Notes: a model not told the origin generated them from the sequence alone. A stretch of DNA of 64,000 bases from JANYGA01 sp031420415 (GCA_031420415.1 JANOMT010000020.1:1-64000); one strand, 5' to 3'. Positions 51,092 through 60,877 are shown, counted from the first letter of the stretch. Made by a program: numbers and translations.

Positions 51092-53461
51092 ATGCGTCGC
51101 TTCGCACTCGCCGTGCTTTGCGCCGTCGTCTGCGCGACGACGCCGGTACGAGCGGCACGGCCACTCCTAGATCGACATCAGTGGGACGCGTATTTCGCGC
51201 TCTACGCGCGCGACGCAGCGGTGCCGTGGAAAAACGCAACCGTCCGCCTCGATACATATTCGGGCGCGCCACTCGATTTCACCGCGTACGAAGTCGATCC
51301 GGCCGACGTGATCGTCGCGGGCGCGAATCGAGCGCCGCGACCGATCGACACGTCGCATCGCACGTCCGTCGCTCGCTGGAAATTTGCGCCGCAGCCCGGA
51401 TACCGTTTCGAAACGAACGACGTTGCGATTCCACTCGGAACGCGCGAGGGTTTCTTCGTGATCGAAGCGCGGCGCGGTGATGCCGTGCAACAGGTGTGGA
51501 TCAATCGCACGCATCTCGGTCTCCTCACCAAAGAAAGCCCCGAGGGGCTCGTCGCTTGGTGCGTCGATCTACGCGGCGGTCGCGCCCTCGCGAACGTCTC
51601 CGTCGCATTTCTCGTCGGCACGGCGCTCGTAAATAAGCGCACGGATCGCAACGGCCTCATCGTCTGGCGCGACCGCACCCGGCCCGCTTTCGCACTCGCC
51701 GAATCGGGAAGCGCGAGAGCCTTCGTTTCGATCTTACCGCAGGCACCCGTGCCGCTAGCCATCGTGGGTTTGCGACTCGATCGCGCGGTCGTGCGCGCGG
51801 GCGATCGTATCCGGTACGTTGGCTTTGCGCGCAAGCGCGATCTCGGAATCTTCAGCCGCGCTAATGGCGCCGCACGAATCACGCTTGCGGGGCGCGGGCG
51901 AACGCTCGCGTCGGGCTCCGCACGGCTCGATGCGGCGGGCGCTTTTTCCGGCGAACTCACCGTTCCGGCGGGCGTCGAAGCGGGCGATTACGCGGTGCTG
52001 GCCGACGCCGCCGGCGGCGTCGGCGGCACGAGCGTGCACATCGATGCGGCGACGGATATCGCGCTTTCGTTGCGAGCGCTCTGTCCCTGTGATGCCGAAC
52101 GCGATATCGTCGTCTCGATCGCGGCGCGGCGCGGCGAGATTGGTGTCCCCGACGTGCCACTGCATGTTGTCGTCGTGCGCACGCCGCATGTCGTTCCGCC
52201 GGGCTCGCCCGACGACGCGGTGCGGTGGGGCACGACGCTCGTTGCCGAGCAGACGGTCCGTACGGGCGCCGACGGTGACGCGCGCTTAACGATTTCGGTA
52301 CCGAGCGACGGCCTCGATTCGACGTACGGCGTACGTGCCTCGGCCCGGGGCGCGACGGCGACGTCGCGGATCGTCGTTGCGAATGCCCGAATCGCGCTCG
52401 CGGTCGCGCCCGTTTCCGCGACGGCCGACGTCGGCGAACCGATCGCCGTCGAAATCCGTGGTTTCAATCCGAGCGATGGCACGCCCGCGAACGGGATCGG
52501 TGTCGACGTACGACTCTCGCACGGCGCGTCGCTCCAATTACAGCACGCGATCCTCGATGCGCGCGGTCACGCGCGCGTCGTCTTCAAAGGGGCGAGTTCG
52601 GGCTCGAATCTCATCGTCGCGCAAGCCGATCTCGACGGCCGTAGAGCGCTCGATGCCGCCGCCGTCGTCGTCGAACCACGCGTCCTTTCGGGGCGCACGG
52701 CGTCAACGCAGAACGCCGTCATCGTCACGCTCGATCGCCCACGGTATCGACCCCATGCGACGATCGTCGTGCGCGCGAACGCACCCGGTGCGAGTGGCGA
52801 CGCACTCGTCACGCTCGAGGGCGCGCGCACGTACGAAACGCGTCGTGCCAACGTCGTGGACGGAAACGCGCAGGTGTCGTTCGACCTCGGCGATGCGCAG
52901 GGGGCGGTGCGCGTCACGGCCGCCTTCGTGCGCGACGGCGCGATCGCACTTGGATCGAGCGACGTGCACATCGACGGACCGGGCCACGCACGCTTGACGG
53001 AATTACGTCTCGATAAAAATGCCTATGCCGCTGGTGAGATGCTACACGTCACGCTGCGCGACGGCGATGCTCGGTCGGCATCGACGATTGCGGTGCGTAT
53101 CGCGGACGGACGCGAGAGCGGCCCCGCGCTTTTCGACGATGCCGCCGATCTTTTGGGGACCGGTGCCACGAGCGCGCAAACGCCGGCATCGGACGATCCG
53201 CAATGGCACGCATACGTCGCGCCCGCGCGATCGAAGGCGACCGACATTTTTGCCGCCGAACGGCCGCGTCAAGTCGCTACCGATACACCCTCGATCGGCG
53301 TCGCGGCTCCGCGCACGCAACTCTGGCGCGTCGCGCGCGACCGCGATGCGCCCCTCGACGTAGCCGCTCCGCGCGAACGCGGGCACTACGTGATTTCGAT
53401 CATGCGCATCGCCGACGACGGCGACGTCGGGGCGGCTTCTGCGAGTTTCAACGTTCTATGA
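51092..53461 (+). CDS. Truncated alpha-2-macroglobulin-like exported protein
   Basis: A 789-residue exported protein (signal RRFALAVLCAVVCATTPVRA) made of macroglobulin (MG) domains. The N-terminal half contains the A2M landmark VWINRTHLGLLTKESPEGLVAW and NKRTDRNGLIVW, then LDRAVVRAGDRIRYVGFAR, the analogue of the DR-YRPG motif. Later MG domains include LDKNAYAAGEMLHVTL. It ends before any thioester (CGEQ) domain, and no C-terminal A2M receptor part exists, so it cannot trap proteases in the classical way. Its stop overlaps the polA start (ATGA). Likely periplasmic; function unclear. Confidence 0.75.
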   Translation: MRRFALAVLCAVVCATTPVRAARPLLDRHQWDAYFALYARDAAVPWKNATVRLDTYSGAPLDFTAYEVDPADVIVAGANRAPRPIDTSHRTSVARWKFAPQPGYRFETNDVAIPLGTREGFFVIEARRGDAVQQVWINRTHLGLLTKESPEGLVAWCVDLRGGRALANVSVAFLVGTALVNKRTDRNGLIVWRDRTRPAFALAESGSARAFVSILPQAPVPLAIVGLRLDRAVVRAGDRIRYVGFARKRDLGIFSRANGAARITLAGRGRTLASGSARLDAAGAFSGELTVPAGVEAGDYAVLADAAGGVGGTSVHIDAATDIALSLRALCPCDAERDIVVSIAARRGEIGVPDVPLHVVVVRTPHVVPPGSPDDAVRWGTTLVAEQTVRTGADGDARLTISVPSDGLDSTYGVRASARGATATSRIVVANARIALAVAPVSATADVGEPIAVEIRGFNPSDGTPANGIGVDVRLSHGASLQLQHAILDARGHARVVFKGASSGSNLIVAQADLDGRRALDAAAVVVEPRVLSGRTASTQNAVIVTLDRPRYRPHATIVVRANAPGASGDALVTLEGARTYETRRANVVDGNAQVSFDLGDAQGAVRVTAAFVRDGAIALGSSDVHIDGPGHARLTELRLDKNAYAAGEMLHVTLRDGDARSASTIAVRIADGRESGPALFDDAADLLGTGATSAQTPASDDPQWHAYVAPARSKATDIFAAERPRQVATDTPSIGVAAPRTQLWRVARDRDAPLDVAAPRERGHYVISIMRIADDGDVGAASASFNVL

Positions 53462-56127
53462 TCACGGCACCCCAAGGGCAACCGCACAAGCTGATGCTGC
53501 TCGATACGTACGGACTGGTCTACGCGGCGTTCTTCGCGATGAAAGATCGCCCGCTTACCACCGCCGACGGCACGCGCATCGAAGCCGCCTACGTGTTCAC
53601 GACGACGCTCCAAAAACTCATCGCCGATGAAGCCCCGACGCACGTCGTGGCCTGTTTCGATCGTGGCCTCCCCGCCGCGCGCGTCGCGATGTTCGAAGCG
53701 TATAAGGCACAGCGTGAGACGATGCCCGACGACCTGCGCTCGCAGTTCGCACTCGTCAGACGTATTTTAGGTGTGTACGACATCCCGATCCTCGAACTCG
53801 AGGGTCAGGAAGCCGACGACATCATCGCCACGCTCGCCGCTCAGAGCGAACGTGAGGGCAGCGAGACCGTCGTGATCACGGGCGATAACGATCTCTTGCA
53901 GATCGTCGACGACCGGACGACCGTGCTCGTGCGCACCCGTATGGGTGGCGTGATGCGCTACAACATTGAGGCCGTCGTCGCGCGTTTCGATCTCGCGCCG
54001 CGTCAGCTCCCCGATTATCGCGGCCTCAAAGGCGATCCATCCGACAATCTGCCCGGTATCCCGGGTGTCGGTGAGAAGACGGCAATCAAGCTCATCAAAG
54101 CCGCGGGCTCGCTCGATGCGTTGCTCGCCGATCCCACGCGTGCCGGCTCGCCCAAACTCGAAGCACTCGTGCGCGAACATGGCGCGGTCGCACGAGCCTG
54201 TCGCGACGTCTCGATGATCGTGCGCGATCTGCCGGTGACGATCCCGTGGGACGACGCGCGTTACGCGGTGCCGCCGAGCGACAAACTCTACACGCTCTAT
54301 CGCGATCTCGAATTCAAATCGTTGCTCGCGAAACTTCCCGTGCCCACGAATGATGCGCTGCTCGCACTCGACGAGACCGAGGTCGTGCGCGGCACGTATC
54401 GCACCTTCGTTCCATCGACCGATCCACCAGAATTCGAGCTTCTCGCATCGCTGCTACGCGAAATCGCGCAAGGCGAATATGCGGGCATCGCGTTGCACGG
54501 CGATGAGATCGGCGTCTCGGGCGCGATCGAAAGCGGCGTGACGTTTCGCGCGGCCGCACTCGATCGGCCCGTGGTCGCCGCCGCCTTCGCCGACCTCCTC
54601 GACGGTGGGGTTCCACTCGTCGTACACGATTGGAAATCGTTGCAGACGTTCGTGCGCGGGCATGGATTCGCGCACGCACCCGAAGCGGCGCTCGGCGACG
54701 ACACGATGATCGCAGCGCATCTGCTCAATCCCGCGCGCAGCTACACGAATCTCGACGATGCAGTCCGCGAGTATCTCGGCAAACGCTTACCGCTCGATGC
54801 TGCCGCGTTTGCCGATGCCGCGCTACGGCTCTCACCCGTCTTGCGCGATCACCTCGCACATCGCGAACAACTCGGGCTCTACCGCGACGTGGAACTTCCG
54901 CTCGCGCACGTGCTCGCGCAACTCGAAGCGCGCGGCATCGCCGTCGATCCGCGTGCGCTCGACGAACTCTCGGGTGAAGTCGATGCGGCGGTCGAACGTT
55001 TGCAACGCGAGATCCACGAGGCGGCAGGCGAGCCGTTCAATATCGGTTCGCCGCAGCAACTTGGTAACGTGCTCTTCGAAAAGCTCGCTCTTCCGAGCGG
55101 TGGCCGCACGAAGACGGGCTACGCGACGGGCATCGACGTGTTGCAGCCGCTGGCGCTCGCGCATCCGATCGTCGCGAAGGTACTCGAGTACCGCGAAGTG
55201 ACGAAGCTCAAGAACACGTACATCGACGTGATACCGAGTCTCGTCGGCGCGGACGGACGCTTGCGTACGTCGTTCAATCAAACCACGACGGCGACGGGGC
55301 GCTTGTCGTCGACGAATCCGAATTTGCAGAACGTTCCCGTGCGCAACGAACTCGGGCGCCGCATCCGGCGAGCATTCATCGCACCGACCGACGAACGCGT
55401 TCTGCTCGCTGCAGATTACTCGCAGATCGAACTGCGCATCATGGCGCATCTTTCGGGCGACGAGGCGATGCGCGCGGCCTTCGCGCGCGGCGACGACATC
55501 CACGACGTCACGGCACGCGGCGTCTTCGGCGTCGCACCCGATGCGACGGTGACCTCGAACCAACGCCGTATCGCCAAAAGCGTCAACTTCGGCTTGCTTT
55601 ACGGCATGTCGGAGTTCGGACTGGCGCAACGGCTGGGTATCGAGCGGAGCGAAGCGCGCACGATGACCGAAGCCTATTTCGCGCGGTTCCCGAGCGTCAG
55701 CGCGTGGATCGAGAGCAATCTCGAATTCGGGCGCGAGCACGGCTACGTCCAAACATTGCTCGGCCGCAGACGCTACATGCCCGATCTGCGATCGAAGAAT
55801 TACGGGTTGCGCGGTTCGGCCGAACGCGAAGCGACGAACGCGCCGATGCAAGGCGGTGCGGCCGATCTCATGAAACTCGCGATGGTGCGGATCGAGCGCG
55901 CACTCGCCGCGCGCGGCGACGATGCGGCGATGCTCTTGCAAATTCACGACGAGCTCATCTTCGAAGTCGCCAGACCGCGACTTAACGAGATTGCGACGCT
56001 CGTGAAGTTCGAGATGGAACACGCGATCGCGCTCGCCGTGCCGCTCGAAGTAACGCTCAAGAGCGGCCGCACCTGGCTCGACGTGGAGTCGTTGGATCTC
56101 TTGGATGAGCGTGGTATCGATGCGTAA
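53458..56127 (+). CDS. polA: DNA polymerase I
   Basis: An 889-residue DNA polymerase I. Residues 1-290 are the 5'-3' exonuclease (LLDTYGLVYAAFF, EGQEADDIIATLA, KGDPSDNLPGIPGVGEKTA). A degenerate 3'-5' exonuclease follows (about 300-480) without a recognisable DxE motif, so proofreading is probably absent. The polymerase (490-889) has TGRLSSTNPNLQNVP, DYSQIELRIMAHLSG (motif A), KSVNFGLLYGMS (O helix) and QIHDELIFEV (motif C). The ATG lies in the stop of the macroglobulin-like gene. It starts a polA-mutM-rpsA-coaE neighbourhood seen in many bacteria. Confidence 0.97.
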   Translation: MITAPQGQPHKLMLLDTYGLVYAAFFAMKDRPLTTADGTRIEAAYVFTTTLQKLIADEAPTHVVACFDRGLPAARVAMFEAYKAQRETMPDDLRSQFALVRRILGVYDIPILELEGQEADDIIATLAAQSEREGSETVVITGDNDLLQIVDDRTTVLVRTRMGGVMRYNIEAVVARFDLAPRQLPDYRGLKGDPSDNLPGIPGVGEKTAIKLIKAAGSLDALLADPTRAGSPKLEALVREHGAVARACRDVSMIVRDLPVTIPWDDARYAVPPSDKLYTLYRDLEFKSLLAKLPVPTNDALLALDETEVVRGTYRTFVPSTDPPEFELLASLLREIAQGEYAGIALHGDEIGVSGAIESGVTFRAAALDRPVVAAAFADLLDGGVPLVVHDWKSLQTFVRGHGFAHAPEAALGDDTMIAAHLLNPARSYTNLDDAVREYLGKRLPLDAAAFADAALRLSPVLRDHLAHREQLGLYRDVELPLAHVLAQLEARGIAVDPRALDELSGEVDAAVERLQREIHEAAGEPFNIGSPQQLGNVLFEKLALPSGGRTKTGYATGIDVLQPLALAHPIVAKVLEYREVTKLKNTYIDVIPSLVGADGRLRTSFNQTTTATGRLSSTNPNLQNVPVRNELGRRIRRAFIAPTDERVLLAADYSQIELRIMAHLSGDEAMRAAFARGDDIHDVTARGVFGVAPDATVTSNQRRIAKSVNFGLLYGMSEFGLAQRLGIERSEARTMTEAYFARFPSVSAWIESNLEFGREHGYVQTLLGRRRYMPDLRSKNYGLRGSAEREATNAPMQGGAADLMKLAMVRIERALAARGDDAAMLLQIHDELIFEVARPRLNEIATLVKFEMEHAIALAVPLEVTLKSGRTWLDVESLDLLDERGIDA

Positions 56128-56683
56128 GATCGACGCGCTCCGACGAGCGATCGCGGCGATCGCTCTCGGCGCGACTTTCGCCGTGCCTGCTGAGGCGAGT
56201 CGGCATCGTCTCGAGACGATCGTCCCCGCGTGTGCGAGCACGCGTTTGCCCGCCGACATTCTCGAGGGTCCGATCGATCCGCCGAGCAAACCTCTGGCGC
56301 TCGTCGACGGCACGGCACCGCGGGCGACGCTCCGGCTCGCGGTTGCCGACGATGTCGTCTCGCGCGAATTCGGGCTCATGTGCGTGCTACGCGTGCGGCC
56401 GCAACACGGCATGATCTTCGTTTTTTCACGCGAGAGCGATTGGGAATTTTATATGAAGAATACGCTCGTGCCCCTCGACATGGTCTGGGTGCGTGCGGAT
56501 GGCACCGTCACGACCGTCGCCGCAAACGTTCCCGCCTCGACGCGGACCGCATCCGATACGTCGCTCGCGCGTCGGCGCGGGCGTGGGCTCTACGTGATCG
56601 AATTACCCGCGAACGAAGCGGCCACCGACGGCATCGTCGTCGGTTCGCATCTCGCGCTTCCGCCGCTGAGAACCGACCGCTAA
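56105..56683 (+). CDS. DUF192 exported protein
   Basis: A 192-residue protein with a signal peptide (AIAAIALGATFAVPAEA) and one DUF192 domain: SREFGLMCVLRVRPQHGMIFVF and FYMKNTLVPLDMVW are the family hallmarks. Function unknown; the domain is common in secreted proteins. It overlaps the polA 3' end; an ATG at 56120 is a possible later start. It converges on the next gene with a 4-base overlap. Confidence 0.88.
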   Translation: MSVVSMRKIDALRRAIAAIALGATFAVPAEASRHRLETIVPACASTRLPADILEGPIDPPSKPLALVDGTAPRATLRLAVADDVVSREFGLMCVLRVRPQHGMIFVFSRESDWEFYMKNTLVPLDMVWVRADGTVTTVAANVPASTRTASDTSLARRRGRGLYVIELPANEAATDGIVVGSHLALPPLRTDR

Positions 56684-58749
56684 CGCGCTTTTGCGAAGAC
56701 CAGTCGTACGCGCGTCGTCACGCCGACGCGCGGGAGGCTTGCGACGCGGTCGACGAACGGCGTCGCATCGAGAATCGCAACGATCGGTCCGAGCGTCGTT
56801 CGACGCGCGCGCGCTTCGTCTCGAGCGGCGCGTAATGCGGCATCGATCGCGGCCCGAAACGCTGCGACTTCGCCCGCCCCAGGAGCGCCCGTTACGGCGA
56901 GTTGCATGCGCGCACTGCCGAGTGCGCGTGCGTCGCGCAGGATCGCATCGAAGGTGGAACGCTCGCGCGTAGCGGCCGCGCCGGGAAGCTCGAGGTGCAG
57001 CGCGAGTTCGCTGCCGGAACCAGCGCGTAGCGGACGGAGCACGATGCGCGTCGGCGTACGCGCACCCGCGCGTTCGAGCGGCGCGACGAGTGCGTAGGCG
57101 CGACGTGCATCGACGGGCGCGAAGTGGTGGGCGGCGTCAGGCGCGATGACGAGATCGAAACTCGTGCGGTGCGCGGGCGCGTGCGCGGTCCCCACACCCT
57201 CGACGACGATTGCGGCTCCACGCGTTGCGATGTCGATGGGCGGTAACTCGCGTGCTGCGGGTGAGAGGAAGAAGGCGGCGGGCGCGCGCGACGACGACGC
57301 GCGTGCGGTCGCGAGTCTTTGCGCAACGACGATCGGGCGATCGAGGGCGAACGTCACCGCTACGGCCGTGTAGGTCGCGACTGCGGGCTTGCGTTCGGGT
57401 CCCGCGACGAGCGTGCCGCGCACGATGCCGCGGGTTTGGTCGCGAGGGAACGCACAGGGCGTCGCGCGCATCGCGAGCGCGTGGATCGCCAGCGGTGCGC
57501 CGACGACCGCGCCGAGTTCGCGCGCGGTGCCCGTCGCGCGTTGACGTGCCGATGCGAGCGCATCGCGGGCGTCGCCGAAATCCAGCGTCTCGCAATCGTC
57601 CCGGACGAATGTCTCGCCGATGGCTGCTGCAATCGCTTGCGAGTCGCCCGCGATCGCGTGGACGACCGTCGCCGCCGCAAGGTGGAGCGACTGCGGAACA
57701 TCGACGAGCAAATCGACGGGATAGGTCGGTCCGCTACGGACTCGCGCACGGATCTGGACCCGCGAAATGCCGAGCGTCGTGAGTCGACGCTCGGCCGCCG
57801 CGAGCGTGTCGAGCGTTCGCGCGCCATCGACGCGGCCGCGTTCGCTCGCCCACGAGTAGCGAATTGATGTGGGCCGCCGAACGCGCGCACTCGTACCGAT
57901 CGTGGTGATCGTGGCCCCGAGCCGCGTTTCGTCGACGCGCAAACGCACGGCGGAAGCGATGGCGAGTACGCGTGGTGCGATCTCGTCCGCGTCATCGGAC
58001 GAGGAGGTCGCGCGAGGGAGCGCGTTCGTCGACGCATCGGGCGAGGTAGCACCGGCGGTATCGGCGAGCGTTGAAAACACGGTCGCTACGCGCGAGACGC
58101 TCGTCGCGATCGCGCCGGGATCGGTGAGGGCGAAGATATCGGCGCGGCGCGCCGGTACGCGAATTCGACCGAGATCGCATCGCCGCGTACCGTCGTCGAG
58201 CGTGTGATTTTCGGTTGCGTCGGCGGTTGCGAGGGCGCTGGCAATGCGTCGATGCATCGCCGTCGCGAGTGCTTGGGCCGTGCGCTCGGCGGCTGTGCGC
58301 GCCGCCTCGATCGCGGCGCTATCGAGCGCGGCGCAATCATCGACGCCATCGACGATCGACCAGAGCCGCGCGGACGTCCGCGCGCGAACGAGCCGCGATT
58401 CGAGATGGTTGACGAACGCGGCAAACCTGAGGGGCTCGGGCCGCGCGACGACGAGTTCGAACTGCACGTTGCGCGGATCGAGGACCGCGGGATCGGCCGC
58501 GATCGTGGCATCGGGACGCGCACGCGGGGCGATCCGCGTCCACCGCGTTTGAGCGTCATAGGGCAAGAGCATCGGAACGATCCGCGCTTCGTCGCCGGGT
58601 GAGATCACGACGGTGAGGGCGACGTCTCGCGCGCGAACGTTCGCCCTTCCGGTCGCCGTTGCGATCGCGAGCGTACGTCCCGCTTGCGCCTCGACGACGA
58701 GCGACGGTGGCGCAACGAGCGCGGCGATGAAAACTCCCCAAAGTAGCAT
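56680..58749 (-). CDS. Exported protein with three SIMPL (DUF541)-like modules
   Basis: A 689-residue exported protein (signal LLWGVFIAALVAPPS). Three segments (about 25-195, 265-480, 490-689) each resemble a SIMPL/DUF541 domain: a helix with Ala/Arg repeats near its end (RTAAERTAQALATAM; SARQRATGTARELGAVVGAPL; LRAARDEARARRTTLGPI) and, in the last two, a final strand (YTAVAVTFALDRP; TRVRLVFAKAR). SIMPL proteins are periplasmic and of unclear function. No other motif is seen. Identification is by pattern only. Confidence 0.55.
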   Translation of the reverse strand: MLLWGVFIAALVAPPSLVVEAQAGRTLAIATATGRANVRARDVALTVVISPGDEARIVPMLLPYDAQTRWTRIAPRARPDATIAADPAVLDPRNVQFELVVARPEPLRFAAFVNHLESRLVRARTSARLWSIVDGVDDCAALDSAAIEAARTAAERTAQALATAMHRRIASALATADATENHTLDDGTRRCDLGRIRVPARRADIFALTDPGAIATSVSRVATVFSTLADTAGATSPDASTNALPRATSSSDDADEIAPRVLAIASAVRLRVDETRLGATITTIGTSARVRRPTSIRYSWASERGRVDGARTLDTLAAAERRLTTLGISRVQIRARVRSGPTYPVDLLVDVPQSLHLAAATVVHAIAGDSQAIAAAIGETFVRDDCETLDFGDARDALASARQRATGTARELGAVVGAPLAIHALAMRATPCAFPRDQTRGIVRGTLVAGPERKPAVATYTAVAVTFALDRPIVVAQRLATARASSSRAPAAFFLSPAARELPPIDIATRGAAIVVEGVGTAHAPAHRTSFDLVIAPDAAHHFAPVDARRAYALVAPLERAGARTPTRIVLRPLRAGSGSELALHLELPGAAATRERSTFDAILRDARALGSARMQLAVTGAPGAGEVAAFRAAIDAALRAARDEARARRTTLGPIVAILDATPFVDRVASLPRVGVTTRVRLVFAKAR

Positions 58750-58815
58750 CGCGTCGTTCTTCGCCGCTGCCGCGGTGCAACTTTTGGCTCGCGGTCTACG
58801 TTACGCCCCACAGAC

Positions 58816-59631
58816 GTGCCTGAACTCCCCGAAGTCGAAACGATCGCTCGCGGTCTTGCAAACGCGGTGGTCGGAAAAATAATCGACACGGTTGAGGTGT
58901 TCCGCCCGACCGTCGTGTCGCCCGAAGTATCCAACTTCGCGGCGCTTCTCGTGGGGGACCGCATCGAAGCGGTTGGCAGGCGCGGCAAATTCGTGGTTCT
59001 CACGTTGGAATCGCATCGGCAGCTCGTCGTTCATCTCCGGATGACCGGGCGCCTGATTCGCCAGCGTGCCGGGACCGCGACCCCGGAACCCTATACGAAT
59101 GTTCTCCTGACCTTTGGCGATGGAGAGCGTTTGTGTTTCGCGGACGTGCGTCGCTTCGGCAGGATGCGGCTATTCGAACCGGAAGTCGATTGGGCTGCCG
59201 ACCTCGGTCTCGAACCCCTCTCCGACGAATTTTCAGTGGAGCGATTTTCGAGCCTGTTGGCCGGGCGAACGACACCGATCAAAGTGTTCTTGCTCGACCA
59301 GCGCCGTATTGCGGGAATCGGGAACATTTACGCCTGCGAAGCGCTCTGGGCCGCACGGATCCGTCCGTCTCGCCCCGCGGGAACGCTTTCGAAACCGGCA
59401 CGAAGCCGGCTCCACATCGCGATCCAAGATGTGCTCCGGCGCGCGATCGATATGCGGGGAACGAGTGTCGACGATTACGTCGACGCCGACGGGCTTCGTG
59501 GCGGGTTCCAAAACGTGCTGAACGTCTACGGGCGCCGTAGCCAAAACTGCCCACGATGCGATGTCCCGCTCACCAGAACGGTCATCGTCCAGCGCGGCAC
59601 CTGGTGGTGCCGGAAATGCCAAACTTCATAA
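58816..59631 (+). CDS. mutM: Formamidopyrimidine-DNA glycosylase (Fpg)
   Basis: A 271-residue base-excision repair enzyme that removes 8-oxoguanine and FapyG and nicks the DNA. The catalytic Pro2 and Glu3 are at the N-terminus (PELPEVETIARGL), Lys58 in RRGKFVVL, and the C-terminal zinc finger has CPRC and CRKC. The GTG at 58816 must be the start, since Pro2 is the nucleophile. Confidence 0.97.
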   Translation: MPELPEVETIARGLANAVVGKIIDTVEVFRPTVVSPEVSNFAALLVGDRIEAVGRRGKFVVLTLESHRQLVVHLRMTGRLIRQRAGTATPEPYTNVLLTFGDGERLCFADVRRFGRMRLFEPEVDWAADLGLEPLSDEFSVERFSSLLAGRTTPIKVFLLDQRRIAGIGNIYACEALWAARIRPSRPAGTLSKPARSRLHIAIQDVLRRAIDMRGTSVDDYVDADGLRGGFQNVLNVYGRRSQNCPRCDVPLTRTVIVQRGTWWCRKCQTS

Positions 59632-59709
59632 CTTATTTTAGCCTCGGACCGCCGAGGAACTGCGCATCGCGCGGGAGTGCGACCGGACGTTTTGATCCGG
59701 CGCACGCGT

Positions 59710-59717
59710 AAAGGGGA
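59710..59717 (+). promoter_or_regulatory. Shine-Dalgarno sequence supporting a non-AUG start of rpsA
   Basis: AAAGGGGA lies six to seven bases before the ATC at 59723. No ATG, GTG or TTG is placed at that distance in the frame of S1, so this site supports the proposed ATC start. Confidence 0.6.
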
Positions 59718-59722
59718 TTCAC

Positions 59723-60877
59723 ATCAGCACAACCGAGATCGCACCGCCCGAAGTCGAAGAAGAAGAAGACCAACTCGCGCTCGAGCAGCGTATGTATGAA
59801 GAGAGCCTCAAGGTCCTCGATGAGGGCCAAGTGCTCACGGGCGTCATCGTTGCCAAGTACCAAGACGAGTTACTCGTCGACATCGGCGGAAAATCCGAAG
59901 GCTTCCTGAGCTTCCGCGAGCTCTCGCTCGCGATCGACCCGAAAGAACAAAAGGTCGGCGACAAGCTCGAAGTCATGATCCACCGCATCGATGAGGAAGG
60001 CACGCTTTTCCTCAGCGAACGTCGCGCGCGTGCGCTGAAGACCTGGGAAAAGGTCATCGCGGCACACGAGAACGACGAAGTCATCGAAGCGACCGTCACG
60101 CAGGTCGTCAAGGGCGGCGTTCTCGTCGATCTCGGCATGCGCGGGTTCGTTCCGGCCTCGCAGATCCGTCGTCAGCCCGTCGGTAATCTCGACGAACTCA
60201 TCGGCAAGCATCTGCGCCTCAAGGTCATCGATCTCGATCACAAACGGCACCGCGTCGTTCTGTCGCAGCGTTTGGTTCTTGAAGAAGAGCTCAACGCCAA
60301 GAAGTCCGAACTGCTCGGCACGCTTGCCGTTGGCCAGATTCGCGAAGGCGTCGTCGTGCGTCTCGCAGAGTTTGGAGCGTTCGTCGACCTCGGCGGCATC
60401 GACGGCCTCATCCACAATAGCGAACTGTCGTACGCGCGCATCAAGCACCCGTCGGAAGTCGTGAAGATTGGCGACATCGTTCAGGTCGAAGTGATGAAAT
60501 TCGATCCCGATGCGAAAAAGGTCTCGCTCTCGCTCAAACACGCACTGCCCGATCCGTGGGTCGAGCATGCCGATAAGCTCGTCGAAGGCCAACGCCTCAT
60601 CGCGCAAGTCGTCAAGGTCACGCCGAATTATCTCCTGGTCGAGATCATTCCGGGTGTACTCGCGATGGTGCCCAAGGGCGAATTCGAACCCTCGATTCAG
60701 TACAGCCCCGGCCAAGAAGTCGAAGTCACCTTGCTCACGATCAATCACGCGACGCGTCGCATCACGGGGTCGATCCAGCACGTCGCCGATATCCCGCCAG
60801 AAGAGCTCGAAGCCTACACGGCCGACGGCGACCTCGGCTCGATCGGCGCTTCGATGGAACCGGCCCCAGCCGAATAG
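59723..60877 (+). CDS. rpsA: Ribosomal protein S1 (four S1 domains)
   Basis: Ribosomal protein S1, which helps the 30S subunit bind mRNA. From the proposed ATC start the product has 384 residues; the first conventional start is ATG 59792 (361 residues). An acidic N-terminus leads to four S1 domains (about 33-105, 120-190, 205-275, 290-365), with VDIGGKSEGFLS, VDLGMRGFVPAS, VDLGGIDGLIHNSEL and LAMVPKGEFEPS as their cores. The four-domain form is shorter than the six-domain enterobacterial S1. Translation of the region before 59792 (STTEIAPPEVEEEE) looks like a normal S1 N-terminus, so it is included. Confidence 0.9.
   Translation: MSTTEIAPPEVEEEEDQLALEQRMYEESLKVLDEGQVLTGVIVAKYQDELLVDIGGKSEGFLSFRELSLAIDPKEQKVGDKLEVMIHRIDEEGTLFLSERRARALKTWEKVIAAHENDEVIEATVTQVVKGGVLVDLGMRGFVPASQIRRQPVGNLDELIGKHLRLKVIDLDHKRHRVVLSQRLVLEEELNAKKSELLGTLAVGQIREGVVVRLAEFGAFVDLGGIDGLIHNSELSYARIKHPSEVVKIGDIVQVEVMKFDPDAKKVSLSLKHALPDPWVEHADKLVEGQRLIAQVVKVTPNYLLVEIIPGVLAMVPKGEFEPSIQYSPGQEVEVTLLTINHATRRITGSIQHVADIPPEELEAYTADGDLGSIGASMEPAPAE

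Noticed and set aside
54832..56412. Long minus-strand open frame antisense to polA
   Set aside because: Arg/Ala-rich translation without family motifs; an artefact of GC-rich third positions in the real gene opposite.
59642..59657. Hairpin CCTCGG/CCGAGG after mutM as terminator
   Set aside because: No T-run follows on either strand; mutM probably reads into rpsA.
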